Source: Flavobacteriaceae bacterium (lineage in GTDB: Bacteria > Bacteroidota > Bacteroidia > Flavobacteriales > Flavobacteriaceae). Taken from it: 64,000 nt of DNA. Position 1 is the stretch's first letter. Each line of letters starts with the position of its first letter. The DNA lies in NCBI GenBank assembly GCA_013003555.1, contig JABDIV010000052.1, positions 62,001 through 126,000 of the forward strand, written 5' to 3'. Below, one piece after another: positions 42,089 to 53,131 of this stretch. The position numbers were made by a program, and so were the translations under genes. The notes below the pieces were generated by a model. The model ran no database searches. It worked only from the letters and a program-made list of their open reading frames with translations, and had not been told where the DNA came from.

Positions 42089-43792
42089 ATGAACTTTCGC
42101 TATTTCCTTTTCGCATTTATTTTAGTCATTTCTGGATGTCGTCAAAATGCGCCTGAGATCAAAACCGTTGAACTGAAACGCGGTCTAACCGTCGACCAGG
42201 CCATGGTTGTTTCAGCTCGGGTTGAAGCCTCAAAAATTGGAAGCGATATCCTGCAACGCGGCGGAAATGCTTTCGATGCCATGGTGGCAACCGAACTGGC
42301 ACTTGCCGTGGCCTATCCATATGCAGGTAATCTGGGCGGTGGCGGATTTATGGTTTATCGACTCGAAGACGGAACCCTTGGAGCCATTGACTACAGGGAA
42401 AAAGCACCATTGGCAGCTCACAAGGATATGTATCTAAATGAAAATGGCGAGATCATTCCCGAAAAAAGTACTTATGGCGCTATGGCTGTTGGTGTTCCCG
42501 GTACAGTCGCCGGTGTATTCGCCGTGCACGAACGCTACGGAACCTTGCCTATCGAAGATCTGCTTCAACCTGTAATCGATCTTGCGAAACGCGGTGTAGT
42601 TGTGACACAAAAGCAGGAGGATCGGATCGAAAAGTATCAGCAATATTTTAGAAAAGTAAACAAAGATTCCATATTGTTTGAAAAGCCATGGTTGGAAAAT
42701 GATACCATTAAATATCCAAGTCTTGCCTCAACCCTTGAACGTATTATGAAAGGTGGAAAGGACGAATTTTACAAAGGTGAAACAGCCAGGCGACTTGTTG
42801 ATTTTATCCAGGAACAGGGTGGAATAATAAGTATGGAAGACCTGAACCGATATGAAGCGAAATGGCGCGATCCCGTTACGTTCGAATATGATGAACTGAA
42901 AATCATTTCGATGTCTCCCCCGTCAAGCGGAGGTGTTTGCCTCGGGCAGATCATGACTATGATAGAGCCTTATGATCTTCATGTTTACGGACATAACAGC
43001 ATGGAAGCCATCCAGGTAATTACAGAGGCCGAACGCCGCGCTTATGCAGACCGGAGTTATTACCTTGGTGATCCTGACTTTGTAGATATCCCGATTCAAG
43101 AGATTATGGATGAGTCCTATTTGGAAGAGCGCATGTCGAGCTTTAGCTTCGAGCAAGCTACTCCATCTTCGGAAGTTAAGCACGGTGAGATTATGGTAGT
43201 TGAAAGTTTGGAAACCACCCATTATTCAATTGTTGATCAATTTGGCAATGCTATATCTGCAACGACCACTCTTAATGGTGCTTACGGATCGAAACTTTAT
43301 TGTTCCGATTTAGGATTCTTTTTAAATAACGAAATGGACGATTTTAGCAGCAAACCTGGAGTTCCAAACATGTTTGGCCTAATCGGGGCTGAAGCCAACA
43401 GCATTGCCCCGGAGAAGCGTATGTTGAGTTCAATGACCCCTACCATTATAGAGAAAAATGGTGAATTACATATGGTCGTAGGTACCCCCGGTGGATCTAC
43501 AATAATCACTTCGGTTCTTCAAACCATTTTGAATGTACACGAATATGACATGTCGATGCAGGAAGCGGTAGACGCACCAAGATTTCATCATCAGTGGTTA
43601 CCTGATGTTATCATTTTTGAACCCAATCAATTTAGTTCTGAGTTGAAAGATAAACTTGAGTCGAAAGGATATGGCATTGTCGACAGGGACAATGTAATCA
43701 CCGCAAAGGTCAATGCTATTTTGCTGCTCGAAAACGGACTCATAGAAGGCGGAGCTGATCACCGCGGTGATGACGCGGCTGTCGGATTTTAA
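42089..43792 (+). CDS. ggt: Gamma-glutamyltransferase, lipoprotein form
   Basis: A 567-aa precursor with a lipobox (ISGC). The large-subunit region includes GNLGGGGFMVYR. The self-cleavage nucleophile is T376 in LETTHYSIVD, giving a small subunit of about 190 residues with MLSSMTPTI and VVGTPGGSTI. It hydrolyses or transfers the gamma-glutamyl group of glutathione and related peptides, most likely in the periplasm because of the lipid anchor. Confidence 0.95.
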   Translation: MNFRYFLFAFILVISGCRQNAPEIKTVELKRGLTVDQAMVVSARVEASKIGSDILQRGGNAFDAMVATELALAVAYPYAGNLGGGGFMVYRLEDGTLGAIDYREKAPLAAHKDMYLNENGEIIPEKSTYGAMAVGVPGTVAGVFAVHERYGTLPIEDLLQPVIDLAKRGVVVTQKQEDRIEKYQQYFRKVNKDSILFEKPWLENDTIKYPSLASTLERIMKGGKDEFYKGETARRLVDFIQEQGGIISMEDLNRYEAKWRDPVTFEYDELKIISMSPPSSGGVCLGQIMTMIEPYDLHVYGHNSMEAIQVITEAERRAYADRSYYLGDPDFVDIPIQEIMDESYLEERMSSFSFEQATPSSEVKHGEIMVVESLETTHYSIVDQFGNAISATTTLNGAYGSKLYCSDLGFFLNNEMDDFSSKPGVPNMFGLIGAEANSIAPEKRMLSSMTPTIIEKNGELHMVVGTPGGSTIITSVLQTILNVHEYDMSMQEAVDAPRFHHQWLPDVIIFEPNQFSSELKDKLESKGYGIVDRDNVITAKVNAILLLENGLIEGGADHRGDDAAVGF

Positions 43793-43803
43793 AATATAAG
43801 TTT

Positions 43804-44469
43804 ATGTTTTACGACGCTTTAGCTTTGAAGTTTCAAGAGCATGCCAATGCTGAGAATGCTTTTCATATGAAAGCCTACATGCGTAATAAATTTGAATTTT
43901 ACGGCATTAAGGCGGGATTGCGGCGCCAATTGATGAATGGCGTTTTCAGCCTTCATAATGAAGAAGTAAAATCGACCATTCGAAAACTTGTCTATCACTT
44001 ATACGATAGTGCATACCGGGAAATGCATTTATGCGCCATGGAACTTTTTCAAAGGACCACTAAACGATCGATGATTGAGGAAGACCTTGAAATAATTGAA
44101 TATCTGATCGTGACCAACTCCTGGTGGGATACTGTCGATTATATCGCTAAACAACTGCTGGGCCAATACTTAAAATTGTTTCCGGATAAAAGGACCTCAG
44201 TCTTGAGCACGTTTTCAAGTTCACCCGATCTCTGGTTAAACAGAAGCACTATTTTATTCCAACTTGGATATAAGGATCAAACCGATGAAAAAATTCTATT
44301 TAAGCAATGTTCAAAATTTAAAGATTCGAAGGAATTTTTTCTTCAAAAGGCCATCGGATGGGCTTTACGAGAATATGCAAAAACCAATCCTAAAGCCGTA
44401 TTAAATTTTGTAAATTCAACCCAACTTAAGTCTCTCAGCCGGCGGGAAGCCATTAGAAATATAGCATGA
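43804..44469 (+). CDS. AlkD-like DNA alkylation repair protein
   Basis: A 221-aa all-helical HEAT-like protein of the AlkC/AlkD glycosylase superfamily. Markers are FYGIKAGLRRQLM near the N-terminus, the TNSWWDTVDYIAKQLLG segment that carries the family's conserved Trp/Asp pair, and FFLQKAIGWALREYAK. It would excise alkylated bases such as N3- or N7-alkylpurines. Its stop overlaps the next gene by 4 bp. Confidence 0.9.
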   Translation: MFYDALALKFQEHANAENAFHMKAYMRNKFEFYGIKAGLRRQLMNGVFSLHNEEVKSTIRKLVYHLYDSAYREMHLCAMELFQRTTKRSMIEEDLEIIEYLIVTNSWWDTVDYIAKQLLGQYLKLFPDKRTSVLSTFSSSPDLWLNRSTILFQLGYKDQTDEKILFKQCSKFKDSKEFFLQKAIGWALREYAKTNPKAVLNFVNSTQLKSLSRREAIRNIA

Positions 44470-45185
44470 TGAACTCAAGGACATTAATAAGAGGATTTGG
44501 TAAAGTGCTGCTTCTGCTCCTACTGGGATTTTTGTTGTTGTTTGCCTTCCTGTATTTTTATCATCGTGAAGACCTTCCTACCGGAATAGCTGGAGAGTCC
44601 GCTGATATGTTGGCGAATAAAATGTTAGATGCTCTCGACCATGAGGCCTTCGAGGCGACAACATATCTCGAATGGACATTTAGAAACAGGAATCATTATC
44701 GATGGAACCGCGAAAAGGCTACCTGCGATGTCGTATGGAAGGATTTTAAGGTCGTATTATCTTTGGATCAAAAACGTCAGGATAAAGCTTACATTCATAA
44801 TTTCGAGGTTTATGATGAACAGGCGGATGAACTGATATCGAAAGCAAGGCGGGTTTTTAATAATGATTCATTTTGGCTAACAGCACCTTATAAGGTCTTC
44901 GATTCAGGCGTGGTACGACAATTGGTAGAACAACCCAATGGCGATCAAGGTCTTTTGGTGACCTACACAAAGGGCGGCACAACTCCGGGCGATTCCTATC
45001 TATGGCTTCTAAAGGATTCAGGAGAACCCTATGCATTTAAAATGTGGGTTTCGGTCATCCCGATACCTGGCTTGCAGGCATCCTGGGATAGCTGGATCAC
45101 AACTCAAAGCGGGGCTCGCCTGCCCGATAAACACAAGCTATTATTTTTAACCCTGGATATGGGTGAAGTGAAAGGTCTGAAATAG
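44466..45185 (+). CDS. Membrane-anchored protein of unknown function
   Basis: A 239-aa protein with one N-terminal membrane helix (about residues 12-32), then a soluble domain that would lie in the periplasm. WTFRNRNHYRWNREK, VWKDFKVVLSL and KMWVSVIPIPGLQASWDSW are its most distinctive segments. The pattern recalls uncharacterised envelope proteins of Bacteroidota, but I cannot name a family. It overlaps the AlkD-like gene by 4 bp, so the two are translationally coupled. Confidence 0.75.
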   Translation: MMNSRTLIRGFGKVLLLLLLGFLLLFAFLYFYHREDLPTGIAGESADMLANKMLDALDHEAFEATTYLEWTFRNRNHYRWNREKATCDVVWKDFKVVLSLDQKRQDKAYIHNFEVYDEQADELISKARRVFNNDSFWLTAPYKVFDSGVVRQLVEQPNGDQGLLVTYTKGGTTPGDSYLWLLKDSGEPYAFKMWVSVIPIPGLQASWDSWITTQSGARLPDKHKLLFLTLDMGEVKGLK

Positions 45186-45276
45186 CATTCCTGATACAAT
45201 CGAAATTGTTAATAAATTCGTTTATCATTCCTGGATTCGGACAAGCGACTTGCTTCGATTTTCCATTCAAAAGAAT

Positions 45277-45284
45277 TACCTTTG
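45277..45284 (+). promoter_or_regulatory. Bacteroidota-type -7 element before uvrA
   Basis: TACCTTTG fits TAnnTTTG and lies 15 bp before the ATG at 45300. This supports the ATG start over the in-frame TTG at 45282, which falls inside the element. Confidence 0.6.
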
Positions 45285-45299
45285 CAACTTTGCAGTCCA

Positions 45300-48131
45300 A
45301 TGACGAATTTTGAGGAACATATCGAGGTAAAAGGGGCACGGGTACACAACCTAAAAAATATTGATGTTACCATTCCGCGTGAAAAGCTTGTAGTTATCAC
45401 CGGGCTTTCGGGAAGTGGCAAGTCCTCACTGGCATTCGACACAATTTATGCAGAGGGACAGCGACGGTATATCGAAACCTTTTCAGCGTATGCACGACAA
45501 TTTCTCGGGGGTCTTGAACGACCTGATGTTGACAAAATTGACGGTCTTTCTCCTGTTATTGCCATCGAACAAAAAACCACCGGCAAATCACCGAGATCGA
45601 CTGTTGGCACCATAACCGAGATTTATGATTTTCTGAGACTTTTATATGCACGAGCCAGTGATGCATTCAGTTTCAACACCGGGGAGAGAATGGTGAGTTA
45701 TAGTGATGAGGAGATTAAAAAACTAATCCTCGATGAGTTTGAAGGGAAAAAAATAATTATGCTGGCGCCTGTTGTCAGGTCGCGAAAGGGGCATTATCGG
45801 GAACTTTTTGAGCAAATTGCAAAACAAGGTTTTGTAAAAGTAAGGGCAGATGGCGAGATCAGAGACCTGGAACGAGGGATGAAGCTCGATCGTTATAAAA
45901 CCCATGATATTGAGATTGTTATCGATCGGCTGGTGATTGATGAACAGGCTGAAAAGGATAATCGCTTAAACGAGAGCATCAATACAGCCATGTACCATGG
46001 TGATAATGTTTTAATGATCATCGAGCATGAAAGCCAGAAGGCCCGGTTTTTCAGCCGTAATTTGATGTGTCGATCATCCGGGATTTCATATCCGAATCCG
46101 GAACCGAATAATTTTTCATTTAATTCACCTAAAGGCGCGTGTAGTCAGTGCAACGGTATTGGCTCGTTGTTTAAGGTCAACTTAAAAAAGATCATACCCG
46201 ACGATTCACAATCGATTCGAAATGGTGGGTTGGCACCTCAGGGACCTCAGAAGAGCACCTGGATCTTCAAACAGCTTGAAACCATTGCACAACGATTTGA
46301 ATTCGATCTTGGCGATCCGATCAAATCGATACCGGAAGAAGGGTTACAAATGATCTTATTTGGTGGAAATGAAAAATTTTCGGTTGCCAGCAAGACATTG
46401 GGGGTGACCAGAAATTACAGAATAGAATTTGAAGGGATTGCCAACTTTATTGAAAATCAATACAAAACAGCCGATTCGACTTCCATTCGTCGTTGGGCCA
46501 AGAACTACATGGATAAAGTCAAATGCGATTCATGTGATGGTTCCCGACTTAAAAAGGAGTCACTTTTCTTCAAGATAAATGGGAAAAGCATTTCAGATCT
46601 CGCCCATATGGATATCGTTGATCTGTCCCTGTGGTTTAAGGAATTACCTGATTATCTTTCAGAAAAACAGTTTGCAATTGGCTCAGAAATTATAAAAGAG
46701 ATAAACGCCCGACTAAAATTTTTACTCGATGTTGGTTTAGATTATCTCACCCTTGACAGAAGTTCAAAGTCCCTTTCGGGCGGTGAAGCACAGCGAATCA
46801 GGCTGGCTACACAGATTGGTTCCCAGCTCGTGGGTGTGCTTTACATTCTTGATGAGCCCAGCATAGGTCTGCATCAACGCGATAACCGCAAACTTATCAA
46901 TTCCCTGTTATCTTTAAGAGATATCGGTAATTCGATCATTGTGGTCGAACATGATAAAGATATGATTGAACATGCCGATCATATAATCGATATCGGTCCG
47001 GAAGCTGGAATACATGGCGGTGAGATCATCAGCCAAGGGAACCCTGAAGAGTTGATGAAGCATCATACCTTAACCGCTGATTACCTTAATGGAACCAAAG
47101 TGATTGAAGTTCCTAAAAAAAGGCGAAAAGGAAATGGCAACTACCTCACTATAGGTGGATGTACAGGCAATAATCTGAAAAATGTTACCGTAAAAATTCC
47201 TTTAGGTAAAATGATAGGTGTTACAGGTGTTTCAGGAAGTGGTAAATCGACATTGATAAATGAAACCCTATACCCAATTTTAAACAATCATTATTTTAAT
47301 GGGGTTATGACGCCATTGCCCTATAAAAAGATTGAAGGCCTTAAGCACATCGACAAGGTTATCGATATCAACCAGAGTCCGATCGGACGGACTCCAAGGA
47401 GCAATCCTGCAACCTATACCGGGGTATTCAGTGAAATAAGAAGCTTATTTTCGAAGATTCCTGAAGCGATGATCAGAGGTTATAAACCCGGACGTTTTAG
47501 TTTTAATGTCACAGGAGGACGTTGTGAAACATGTAAAGGAGGCGGTTTACGGGTTATCGAAATGAATTTCCTCCCTGATGTATATGTGGAATGCGAGACT
47601 TGCAGTGGAAAGCGCTTTAACAGGGAAACACTCGAAATTAGATATAAGGGCAAATCGATTAGTGATGTCCTGAATATGACCATTGAGGAAAGTGTTGGCT
47701 TTTTTGAGCACATCCCTAAAATACATCGTAAATTAAAAACAATTCAGGACGTTGGGCTCGGCTATATAACTCTGGGACAGCAAAGTACAACGCTTTCGGG
47801 TGGTGAAGCTCAACGCATTAAACTGGCCACTGAATTATCTAAAAAAGATACTGGAAAAACCTTTTATATTCTCGACGAACCGACTACGGGCTTGCATTTT
47901 GAAGATATAAGGGTTTTAATGATCGTATTGAATAAGTTGGTTAATAAGGGTAATACCGTTGTCATCATAGAGCACAATATGGATGTTATTAAAATGGCCG
48001 ATCATATTATTGATATCGGTGCCGAAGGTGGTAAAGGCGGTGGCGAAATCATTGTTGAGGGGACACCCGAACAGGTCGCTAAACATCCTACGAGTTACAC
48101 AGGACACTTTCTGAAAAATGAATTAATTTAG
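45300..48131 (+). CDS. uvrA: Excinuclease ABC subunit A
   Basis: A 943-aa UvrA, the damage-recognition ATPase of nucleotide excision repair. Walker A motifs are GLSGSGKSS (about residue 30) and GVSGSGKST (about 645). ABC signatures LSGGEAQRI occur in both halves, and Walker B segments read LDEPSIGLH and LDEPTTGLH. Zinc-binding cysteine pairs are CSQCNG, CDSCDG, CETCKG and CETCSG. Length is normal. The ATG at 45300 is chosen because of the -7 element at 45277. Confidence 0.98.
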   Translation: MTNFEEHIEVKGARVHNLKNIDVTIPREKLVVITGLSGSGKSSLAFDTIYAEGQRRYIETFSAYARQFLGGLERPDVDKIDGLSPVIAIEQKTTGKSPRSTVGTITEIYDFLRLLYARASDAFSFNTGERMVSYSDEEIKKLILDEFEGKKIIMLAPVVRSRKGHYRELFEQIAKQGFVKVRADGEIRDLERGMKLDRYKTHDIEIVIDRLVIDEQAEKDNRLNESINTAMYHGDNVLMIIEHESQKARFFSRNLMCRSSGISYPNPEPNNFSFNSPKGACSQCNGIGSLFKVNLKKIIPDDSQSIRNGGLAPQGPQKSTWIFKQLETIAQRFEFDLGDPIKSIPEEGLQMILFGGNEKFSVASKTLGVTRNYRIEFEGIANFIENQYKTADSTSIRRWAKNYMDKVKCDSCDGSRLKKESLFFKINGKSISDLAHMDIVDLSLWFKELPDYLSEKQFAIGSEIIKEINARLKFLLDVGLDYLTLDRSSKSLSGGEAQRIRLATQIGSQLVGVLYILDEPSIGLHQRDNRKLINSLLSLRDIGNSIIVVEHDKDMIEHADHIIDIGPEAGIHGGEIISQGNPEELMKHHTLTADYLNGTKVIEVPKKRRKGNGNYLTIGGCTGNNLKNVTVKIPLGKMIGVTGVSGSGKSTLINETLYPILNNHYFNGVMTPLPYKKIEGLKHIDKVIDINQSPIGRTPRSNPATYTGVFSEIRSLFSKIPEAMIRGYKPGRFSFNVTGGRCETCKGGGLRVIEMNFLPDVYVECETCSGKRFNRETLEIRYKGKSISDVLNMTIEESVGFFEHIPKIHRKLKTIQDVGLGYITLGQQSTTLSGGEAQRIKLATELSKKDTGKTFYILDEPTTGLHFEDIRVLMIVLNKLVNKGNTVVIIEHNMDVIKMADHIIDIGAEGGKGGGEIIVEGTPEQVAKHPTSYTGHFLKNELI

Positions 48132-48150
48132 TAAAAAAAGAAAATAAAAT

Positions 48151-48840
48151 ATGAGAGCAGATCATCATCATAAAGCCTGGAATGCGATAAAAACAAACGA
48201 TTCCTGGGCCATTTTCAAGATCATGGGAGAATTTGTTGAGGGTTTTGAGAAGATGAGTGTCATAGGACCTTGTGTATCAATTTTTGGTTCAGCACGCACC
48301 AAACCAAACAATAAATACTACAAATTAGCTTCCGATATCGCCAAAGATATAGTGGAGGCCGGCTACGGTGTTATAACCGGAGGCGGACCCGGTATCATGG
48401 AGGCCGGAAACAAAGGGGCGCACCTGGCTTCAGGAACGTCGGTTGGATTAAATATAGATCTTCCCTTCGAACAACATGATAATCCTTACATAGATAGGGA
48501 TAAGAATCTTGATTTTGATTACTTTTTTGTCCGCAAAGTGATGTTTGTAAAATATTCCCAGGGATTTGTCATTATGCCTGGTGGGTTCGGAACGCTTGAT
48601 GAACTATTTGAAGCGATTACACTTATCCAGACACATAAAATCGAGAAATTCCCCATTATAATGGTGGGAACTGAATTCTGGTCTGGCCTGATTGATTGGA
48701 TAAAAGAAACTTTATTGAAAAAATTTGGCAATATCAGCGCAACCGATCTGAACCTTATCCATCTAGTAGATACAAAAGAGGAAGTGATCGAAATTTTAAA
48801 CGCTTTCTATAATAAGTATGAATTAAGTCCGAATTTCTAA
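48151..48840 (+). CDS. LOG-family / TIGR00730 Rossmann-fold protein
   Basis: A 229-aa protein with the LOG signature: VITGGGPGIMEAGNKGA and the PGGFGTLDELFE motif that binds the phosphoribosyl group. Relatives release the base from nucleoside monophosphates (cytokinin-activating or pyrimidine/purine 5'-nucleotide nucleosidases). It sits 19 bp after uvrA and may be co-transcribed. Confidence 0.92.
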   Translation: MRADHHHKAWNAIKTNDSWAIFKIMGEFVEGFEKMSVIGPCVSIFGSARTKPNNKYYKLASDIAKDIVEAGYGVITGGGPGIMEAGNKGAHLASGTSVGLNIDLPFEQHDNPYIDRDKNLDFDYFFVRKVMFVKYSQGFVIMPGGFGTLDELFEAITLIQTHKIEKFPIIMVGTEFWSGLIDWIKETLLKKFGNISATDLNLIHLVDTKEEVIEILNAFYNKYELSPNF

Positions 48841-48843
48841 ACC

Positions 48844-50127
48844 TTGAAGAAGTTCTTATTGTTACATAATAAAAGGCAGGCATTAATAGGGATAATGTTA
48901 ATGCTCAGCATGAATATGGTCATTTCCCAGGAAACATTTAAAATCATGTTTTATAATGTTCTTAATTTCCCTGACCAGGGTCCCGTGAACCGCATTGACA
49001 ACCTCGCTTATATCCTTCAGGATTATCAGCCGGATATTTTTATGATTTGTGAATTAAACAACGAGCAAGGAGCCAATGATATTTTAGGAGTTTTGCAGAC
49101 ATTAAAACCATCATATTCCAAAGCTAATTTCGTATTAAACACCTCTGATGATGCGGATGGTGATCAAAATTTCCTTCAGAATATAATCTTTTATGATTCA
49201 TCGAAGTTTATATTAAACGCTCAATTTGAGGTCACAACCATTTTCAGGGATTTTAATCACTACATACTGAAATTAAACACAGTTGATCAAGTCGCCAATC
49301 CTATTATTCTCAACGCAATTGTTTGTCATTTAAAGTCTTCATCGGGCACGGTTAATCAGGCTCTTCGATTGCAAATGGTTAATGATCTAACGACCTATCT
49401 TGATGGATTGTCGAGTGATGAACTGGTTTTACTCGGGGGTGATCTTAATTTATACACCCAGTCGGAAGCTGCCTTTCAGGAATTGATCGATCCATCAAAT
49501 AACATCACATTTACCGATCCCGCCAACCGCATTGGCTCATGGAGCAACAATCTGGTCTATCTCGATGTTTTTACCCAATCTACACGCACTCAGAGTGGAT
49601 TAGGTGGTGCGACAGGAGGATTTGACGATCGATTTGATTTTATACTGACCTCAGAAAATCTGGCAGCAGACCCGGATTTATTTTATGTTCCAAATTCCTA
49701 CCAGGTTTTCGGGAATAACGGAAATAACAACTGTTACAACCAGGAAATCAACAGCTTTAATTGTTCGGGGCCAGAATTCGATTTTACAATTCGTGATGCG
49801 CTTTATTATATGAGCGACCATTTGCCCGTCACTCTTGAGCTTCAAACCAATGAATCCCTATTGAATATTACGGAATTTGTAACAACCCCATCCTATCGCT
49901 TTATCAATGGAAATTTAGTTGAAGAAACTGTTGAACTGGCTATAGAATCAAACGTGAATCAGTTAAAAAATGTTACTGTTTACAATGTTTACGGACAACG
50001 CATGGCACAGTTGGAAATGGACGCATTAAACCATTTGAAATTCGATGTATCCAATTGGTCATCAGGAATTTACTATATTACATTCCCGAATCGACAAATT
50101 AAGCCCTTGAAATTTATAAAGAAATAG
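48844..50127 (+). CDS. Secreted T9SS endonuclease/exonuclease/phosphatase-family protein
   Basis: A 427-aa protein probably starting with TTG at 48844, 3 bp after the LOG gene; later ATGs would cut away most of the signal peptide, which ends VIS-QET. The EEP fold (about residues 30-330) shows IMFYNVLNFP, ICELNNE, CHLKSSSG, GGDLNLY, DRFDFILTS and MSDHLPVTLE, which carry the metal and catalytic residues. A T9SS type A sorting domain ends it (VTVYNVYGQRM, WSSGIYYITF, KFIKK). It would act as an extracellular nuclease or phosphodiesterase. Confidence 0.9.
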   Translation: MKKFLLLHNKRQALIGIMLMLSMNMVISQETFKIMFYNVLNFPDQGPVNRIDNLAYILQDYQPDIFMICELNNEQGANDILGVLQTLKPSYSKANFVLNTSDDADGDQNFLQNIIFYDSSKFILNAQFEVTTIFRDFNHYILKLNTVDQVANPIILNAIVCHLKSSSGTVNQALRLQMVNDLTTYLDGLSSDELVLLGGDLNLYTQSEAAFQELIDPSNNITFTDPANRIGSWSNNLVYLDVFTQSTRTQSGLGGATGGFDDRFDFILTSENLAADPDLFYVPNSYQVFGNNGNNNCYNQEINSFNCSGPEFDFTIRDALYYMSDHLPVTLELQTNESLLNITEFVTTPSYRFINGNLVEETVELAIESNVNQLKNVTVYNVYGQRMAQLEMDALNHLKFDVSNWSSGIYYITFPNRQIKPLKFIKK

Positions 50128-52959
50128 TTGAGAACTTACCTACTTAATATCGCCCTTTTACTGTTTACGGTTTGTTCCTTTTCTCAAAACAGGATCGATA
50201 TCAACGCAGCGTTCAATATCGAGGAGAAAAATGTTCTTATCAACCAGATAATCGAGTACACAAACGAATCAAACAAGGCTTTTGACACCATATACCTTCA
50301 TGACTGGGCCAATAGCTACTCAACCAAATCGACCCCATTGGCGAAACGGTTTGCTGAGGAGTATAGCACCAAATTTCATTTTGCTAAAAGTGAAGACCGC
50401 GGATTCACCGCGATATCGCGAATTTCCAATGATCACAATGATGAACTTGAATACTCGCGACTGGAAGATCATCCGGATGTGCTACGTATTGTTTTAAAAA
50501 AATCGATTCCGCCGGGAGAAAAATATTCTATCCGACTGTTGTATAATGTGCATTTGCCAAGTAACAAATTTACCGATTACGGCATCACGGCCTTTAAAGA
50601 GCTCCATTTGAAGTATTGGTATATGACCCCGGCCGTTTATGATGGAACATGGCACTATTACAGCAATAAAGATTTAGATGATCTGTTTGTACCCCAGTCG
50701 AAAATAACCCTTCAGGTGAATATTCCGACTAATTATGTAGTTGTTTCGGAACTCGATGAGATCACCTCCACTCAATTCGACGATGTACGAATAGTGATCC
50801 TTAGCGGAGAGGGTCGTGTTGATACAAAGCTTTTTCTAAAGCGAATACCCACTTTTAAACGGATTCAGACAGATGATTTTACAGTGATATCTGATCTTGA
50901 CGAAAATGAATTATCCTCAACCGATAAGGCCATAATTACCGATAAAATAACGCGGTTTATCACTCAAAATTTAGGGGAATATCCGCATAAAAACCTTATG
51001 ATAACTCAATTAGATGCCAGCCGAGACCCGATTTATGGCTTGAATCAACTCCCCGATTTCATTAGGCCTTTTCCTGAGCATTTTCAATTTGAATTAACAC
51101 TTTTAAAAAATGCCCTGGGCAACTACCTCGATAATACCTTATTGATCAACCCACGAAAAGATCAATGGCTTGAGGATGGTATTCAGATCTTTTATTTGAT
51201 CAAATACATGGAAGAATTCTATCCTGAAATGAAACTTCTTGGTACTCTTGCTGATATCTGGGGGGTCCGTTCTTTTCATGCGGCAGATCTAAACTTTAAT
51301 GAGCAATACGGCCTGGTTTATATGCATATGGCCAGAACCAACCGCGATCAACCATTATCAACTGCTAAGGACTCATTACTGAAGTTCAACCAGAATTTGG
51401 CCAATAAATACAAAGCCGGCGTCGGTTTTAAATATTTAGACGATTTTATTAATGCCGATATCCTTGAAACAGCTTTAAAGGAGTTTATTCTAAAAAATCA
51501 ATTAAAACAGGTTAATAGTCAGGACTTTGAAACGTTTATAAAATCAAAGACCGATAAAAATATCGACTGGTTTTTTAGTGATTTTATCAATAGTAGAAAG
51601 AAAATAGACTTCAAAATAAAAGGTGTTAAGCAAACCAATGATTCGGTTACCCTTACTATTGTAAATAAACGAAAGAACAACATGCCTGTTTCCCTGTTTC
51701 ATTTGCAGAATGATTCGATTCTGTCAAAAACCTGGATAACCGGTGTAACCGATAAACGAACCATTACGGTACCGAAAGACGGTGCCAATAAGCTGGTTTT
51801 AAATTACGACAATGCCATCCCCGAATACAATTTAAGAGACAATTGGAAATCATTAAAAGGTTTTTTCTTCAATAGTAAACCGCTTCAATTCAGGTTATTT
51901 AAGGACTTTGAAGATCCACATTATAACCAGGTATTTATCATGCCGCTTATTGAATTTAAAAATATCTATGATGGATTGACTTTGGGCGGTAAGATTTACA
52001 ATAAAACTGTACTAAGGAAACCATTCCTTTATAAATTTTCTCCTCAATACGCCACAAGATCGAAGAGTTTAACAGGCTCCGCAACCCTTTTGTATTATCA
52101 GGACATTTATAATCGTGATTTATTCAGAATTGCGTATGGTATTTCAGGTAGCTATCGCGCTTATGCCGAAGACTTGTTTTTCAGGCGAATTTCGCCAAGC
52201 GTTGTATTTTCATTCCGCAATAATGACGATCTGCGTTCAAATAAGCGGGAGTTTTTAAATTTCAGGTATTTGGATATACAACGGGACCAGGACGTTAATA
52301 ATATCTCTGAGGTCGATGATCCGAATTATAGTGTATTCAACGCACGTTATATATATTCCGATGATAATCTGATCAATTACAATCGATGGTTTGCTGATTT
52401 TCAGCTGTCTAAATCCTTCGGCAAGCTTGCGTTCAATTATGAATACCGCCGCCTGTTTGAGAATAATCGGCAATTGAATGTGCGGGTCTTTGCCGGAACA
52501 TTTTTGTACAATAATAACCCATCCGGATTTGATTATTTTAGTTTCGCTTTGGATCGCCCCACCGATTACCTTTTCGATTATAACTATTTAGGACGCTCGG
52601 AAGATACAGGTATTTTCAGCCAGCAGATCATCATAGCGGAGGGTGGCTTCAAATCAAAACTCGATACACCCTTTTCCAACCAATGGATAACTACTGCGAA
52701 TGTTAGCACCACCCTATGGCGTTACGTGCAAGCATATGGCGATATCGGACTGGTCAAGAATAAAAACGCTGATGCCAAATTTGTTTATGATGCCGGCATT
52801 CGTGTAAATCTCGTTGCCGATTATTTTGAAATATATTTTCCAATATATTCCAACCTTGGTTGGGAAATAGCGCAAAAAAATTATGATCAGAAAATCAGAT
52901 TTTTATTTACGGTAGATCCTAAAACCCTGCTTGGCCTTTTCCGAAGAAAATGGTATTAG
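50128..52959 (+). CDS. M1-peptidase-like domain without zinc site, fused to an outer-membrane barrel
   Basis: A 943-aa protein starting with TTG directly after the previous stop codon; the signal peptide ends CSFS-QNR. Residues 20-500 follow the M1 aminopeptidase plan (YMTPAVYDGTW, then a gluzincin-like region). Where HEXXH should be there is KNALGNYLDN, while WLEDGIQ matches the WLNEG segment and YKAGVGFKYLDDFI the later helix. The zinc ligands are therefore missing. Residues 600-943 alternate as a beta barrel and end RRKWY, an outer-membrane insertion signal. It is probably a surface-facing pseudoenzyme or binding protein. Confidence 0.72.
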   Translation: MRTYLLNIALLLFTVCSFSQNRIDINAAFNIEEKNVLINQIIEYTNESNKAFDTIYLHDWANSYSTKSTPLAKRFAEEYSTKFHFAKSEDRGFTAISRISNDHNDELEYSRLEDHPDVLRIVLKKSIPPGEKYSIRLLYNVHLPSNKFTDYGITAFKELHLKYWYMTPAVYDGTWHYYSNKDLDDLFVPQSKITLQVNIPTNYVVVSELDEITSTQFDDVRIVILSGEGRVDTKLFLKRIPTFKRIQTDDFTVISDLDENELSSTDKAIITDKITRFITQNLGEYPHKNLMITQLDASRDPIYGLNQLPDFIRPFPEHFQFELTLLKNALGNYLDNTLLINPRKDQWLEDGIQIFYLIKYMEEFYPEMKLLGTLADIWGVRSFHAADLNFNEQYGLVYMHMARTNRDQPLSTAKDSLLKFNQNLANKYKAGVGFKYLDDFINADILETALKEFILKNQLKQVNSQDFETFIKSKTDKNIDWFFSDFINSRKKIDFKIKGVKQTNDSVTLTIVNKRKNNMPVSLFHLQNDSILSKTWITGVTDKRTITVPKDGANKLVLNYDNAIPEYNLRDNWKSLKGFFFNSKPLQFRLFKDFEDPHYNQVFIMPLIEFKNIYDGLTLGGKIYNKTVLRKPFLYKFSPQYATRSKSLTGSATLLYYQDIYNRDLFRIAYGISGSYRAYAEDLFFRRISPSVVFSFRNNDDLRSNKREFLNFRYLDIQRDQDVNNISEVDDPNYSVFNARYIYSDDNLINYNRWFADFQLSKSFGKLAFNYEYRRLFENNRQLNVRVFAGTFLYNNNPSGFDYFSFALDRPTDYLFDYNYLGRSEDTGIFSQQIIIAEGGFKSKLDTPFSNQWITTANVSTTLWRYVQAYGDIGLVKNKNADAKFVYDAGIRVNLVADYFEIYFPIYSNLGWEIAQKNYDQKIRFLFTVDPKTLLGLFRRKWY

Positions 52960-53080
52960 GGTTTGTTGTAAAAATTGAATTATTCTTAATTATTGAATGA
53001 TAATTTTGATTTTTTCTCATTTTTGTTAATAAATAGTAATTTTTATTGAATATCTACTAGTTTATTAACAGCTCTTGCCA

Positions 53081-53111
53081 TTGTAAAAATCAAATGGATT
53101 GGCTACCTTTG
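53081..53111 (+). promoter_or_regulatory. Bacteroidota-type promoter of the E1 gene
   Basis: TTG at 53081-53083, 20 bp, then TACCTTTG at 53104-53111 fits the TTTG-N19/20-TAnnTTTG promoter of this phylum. The ATG is at 53132. Confidence 0.65.
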
Positions 53112-53131
53112 TATCGCAATTTAAAGGTTGA

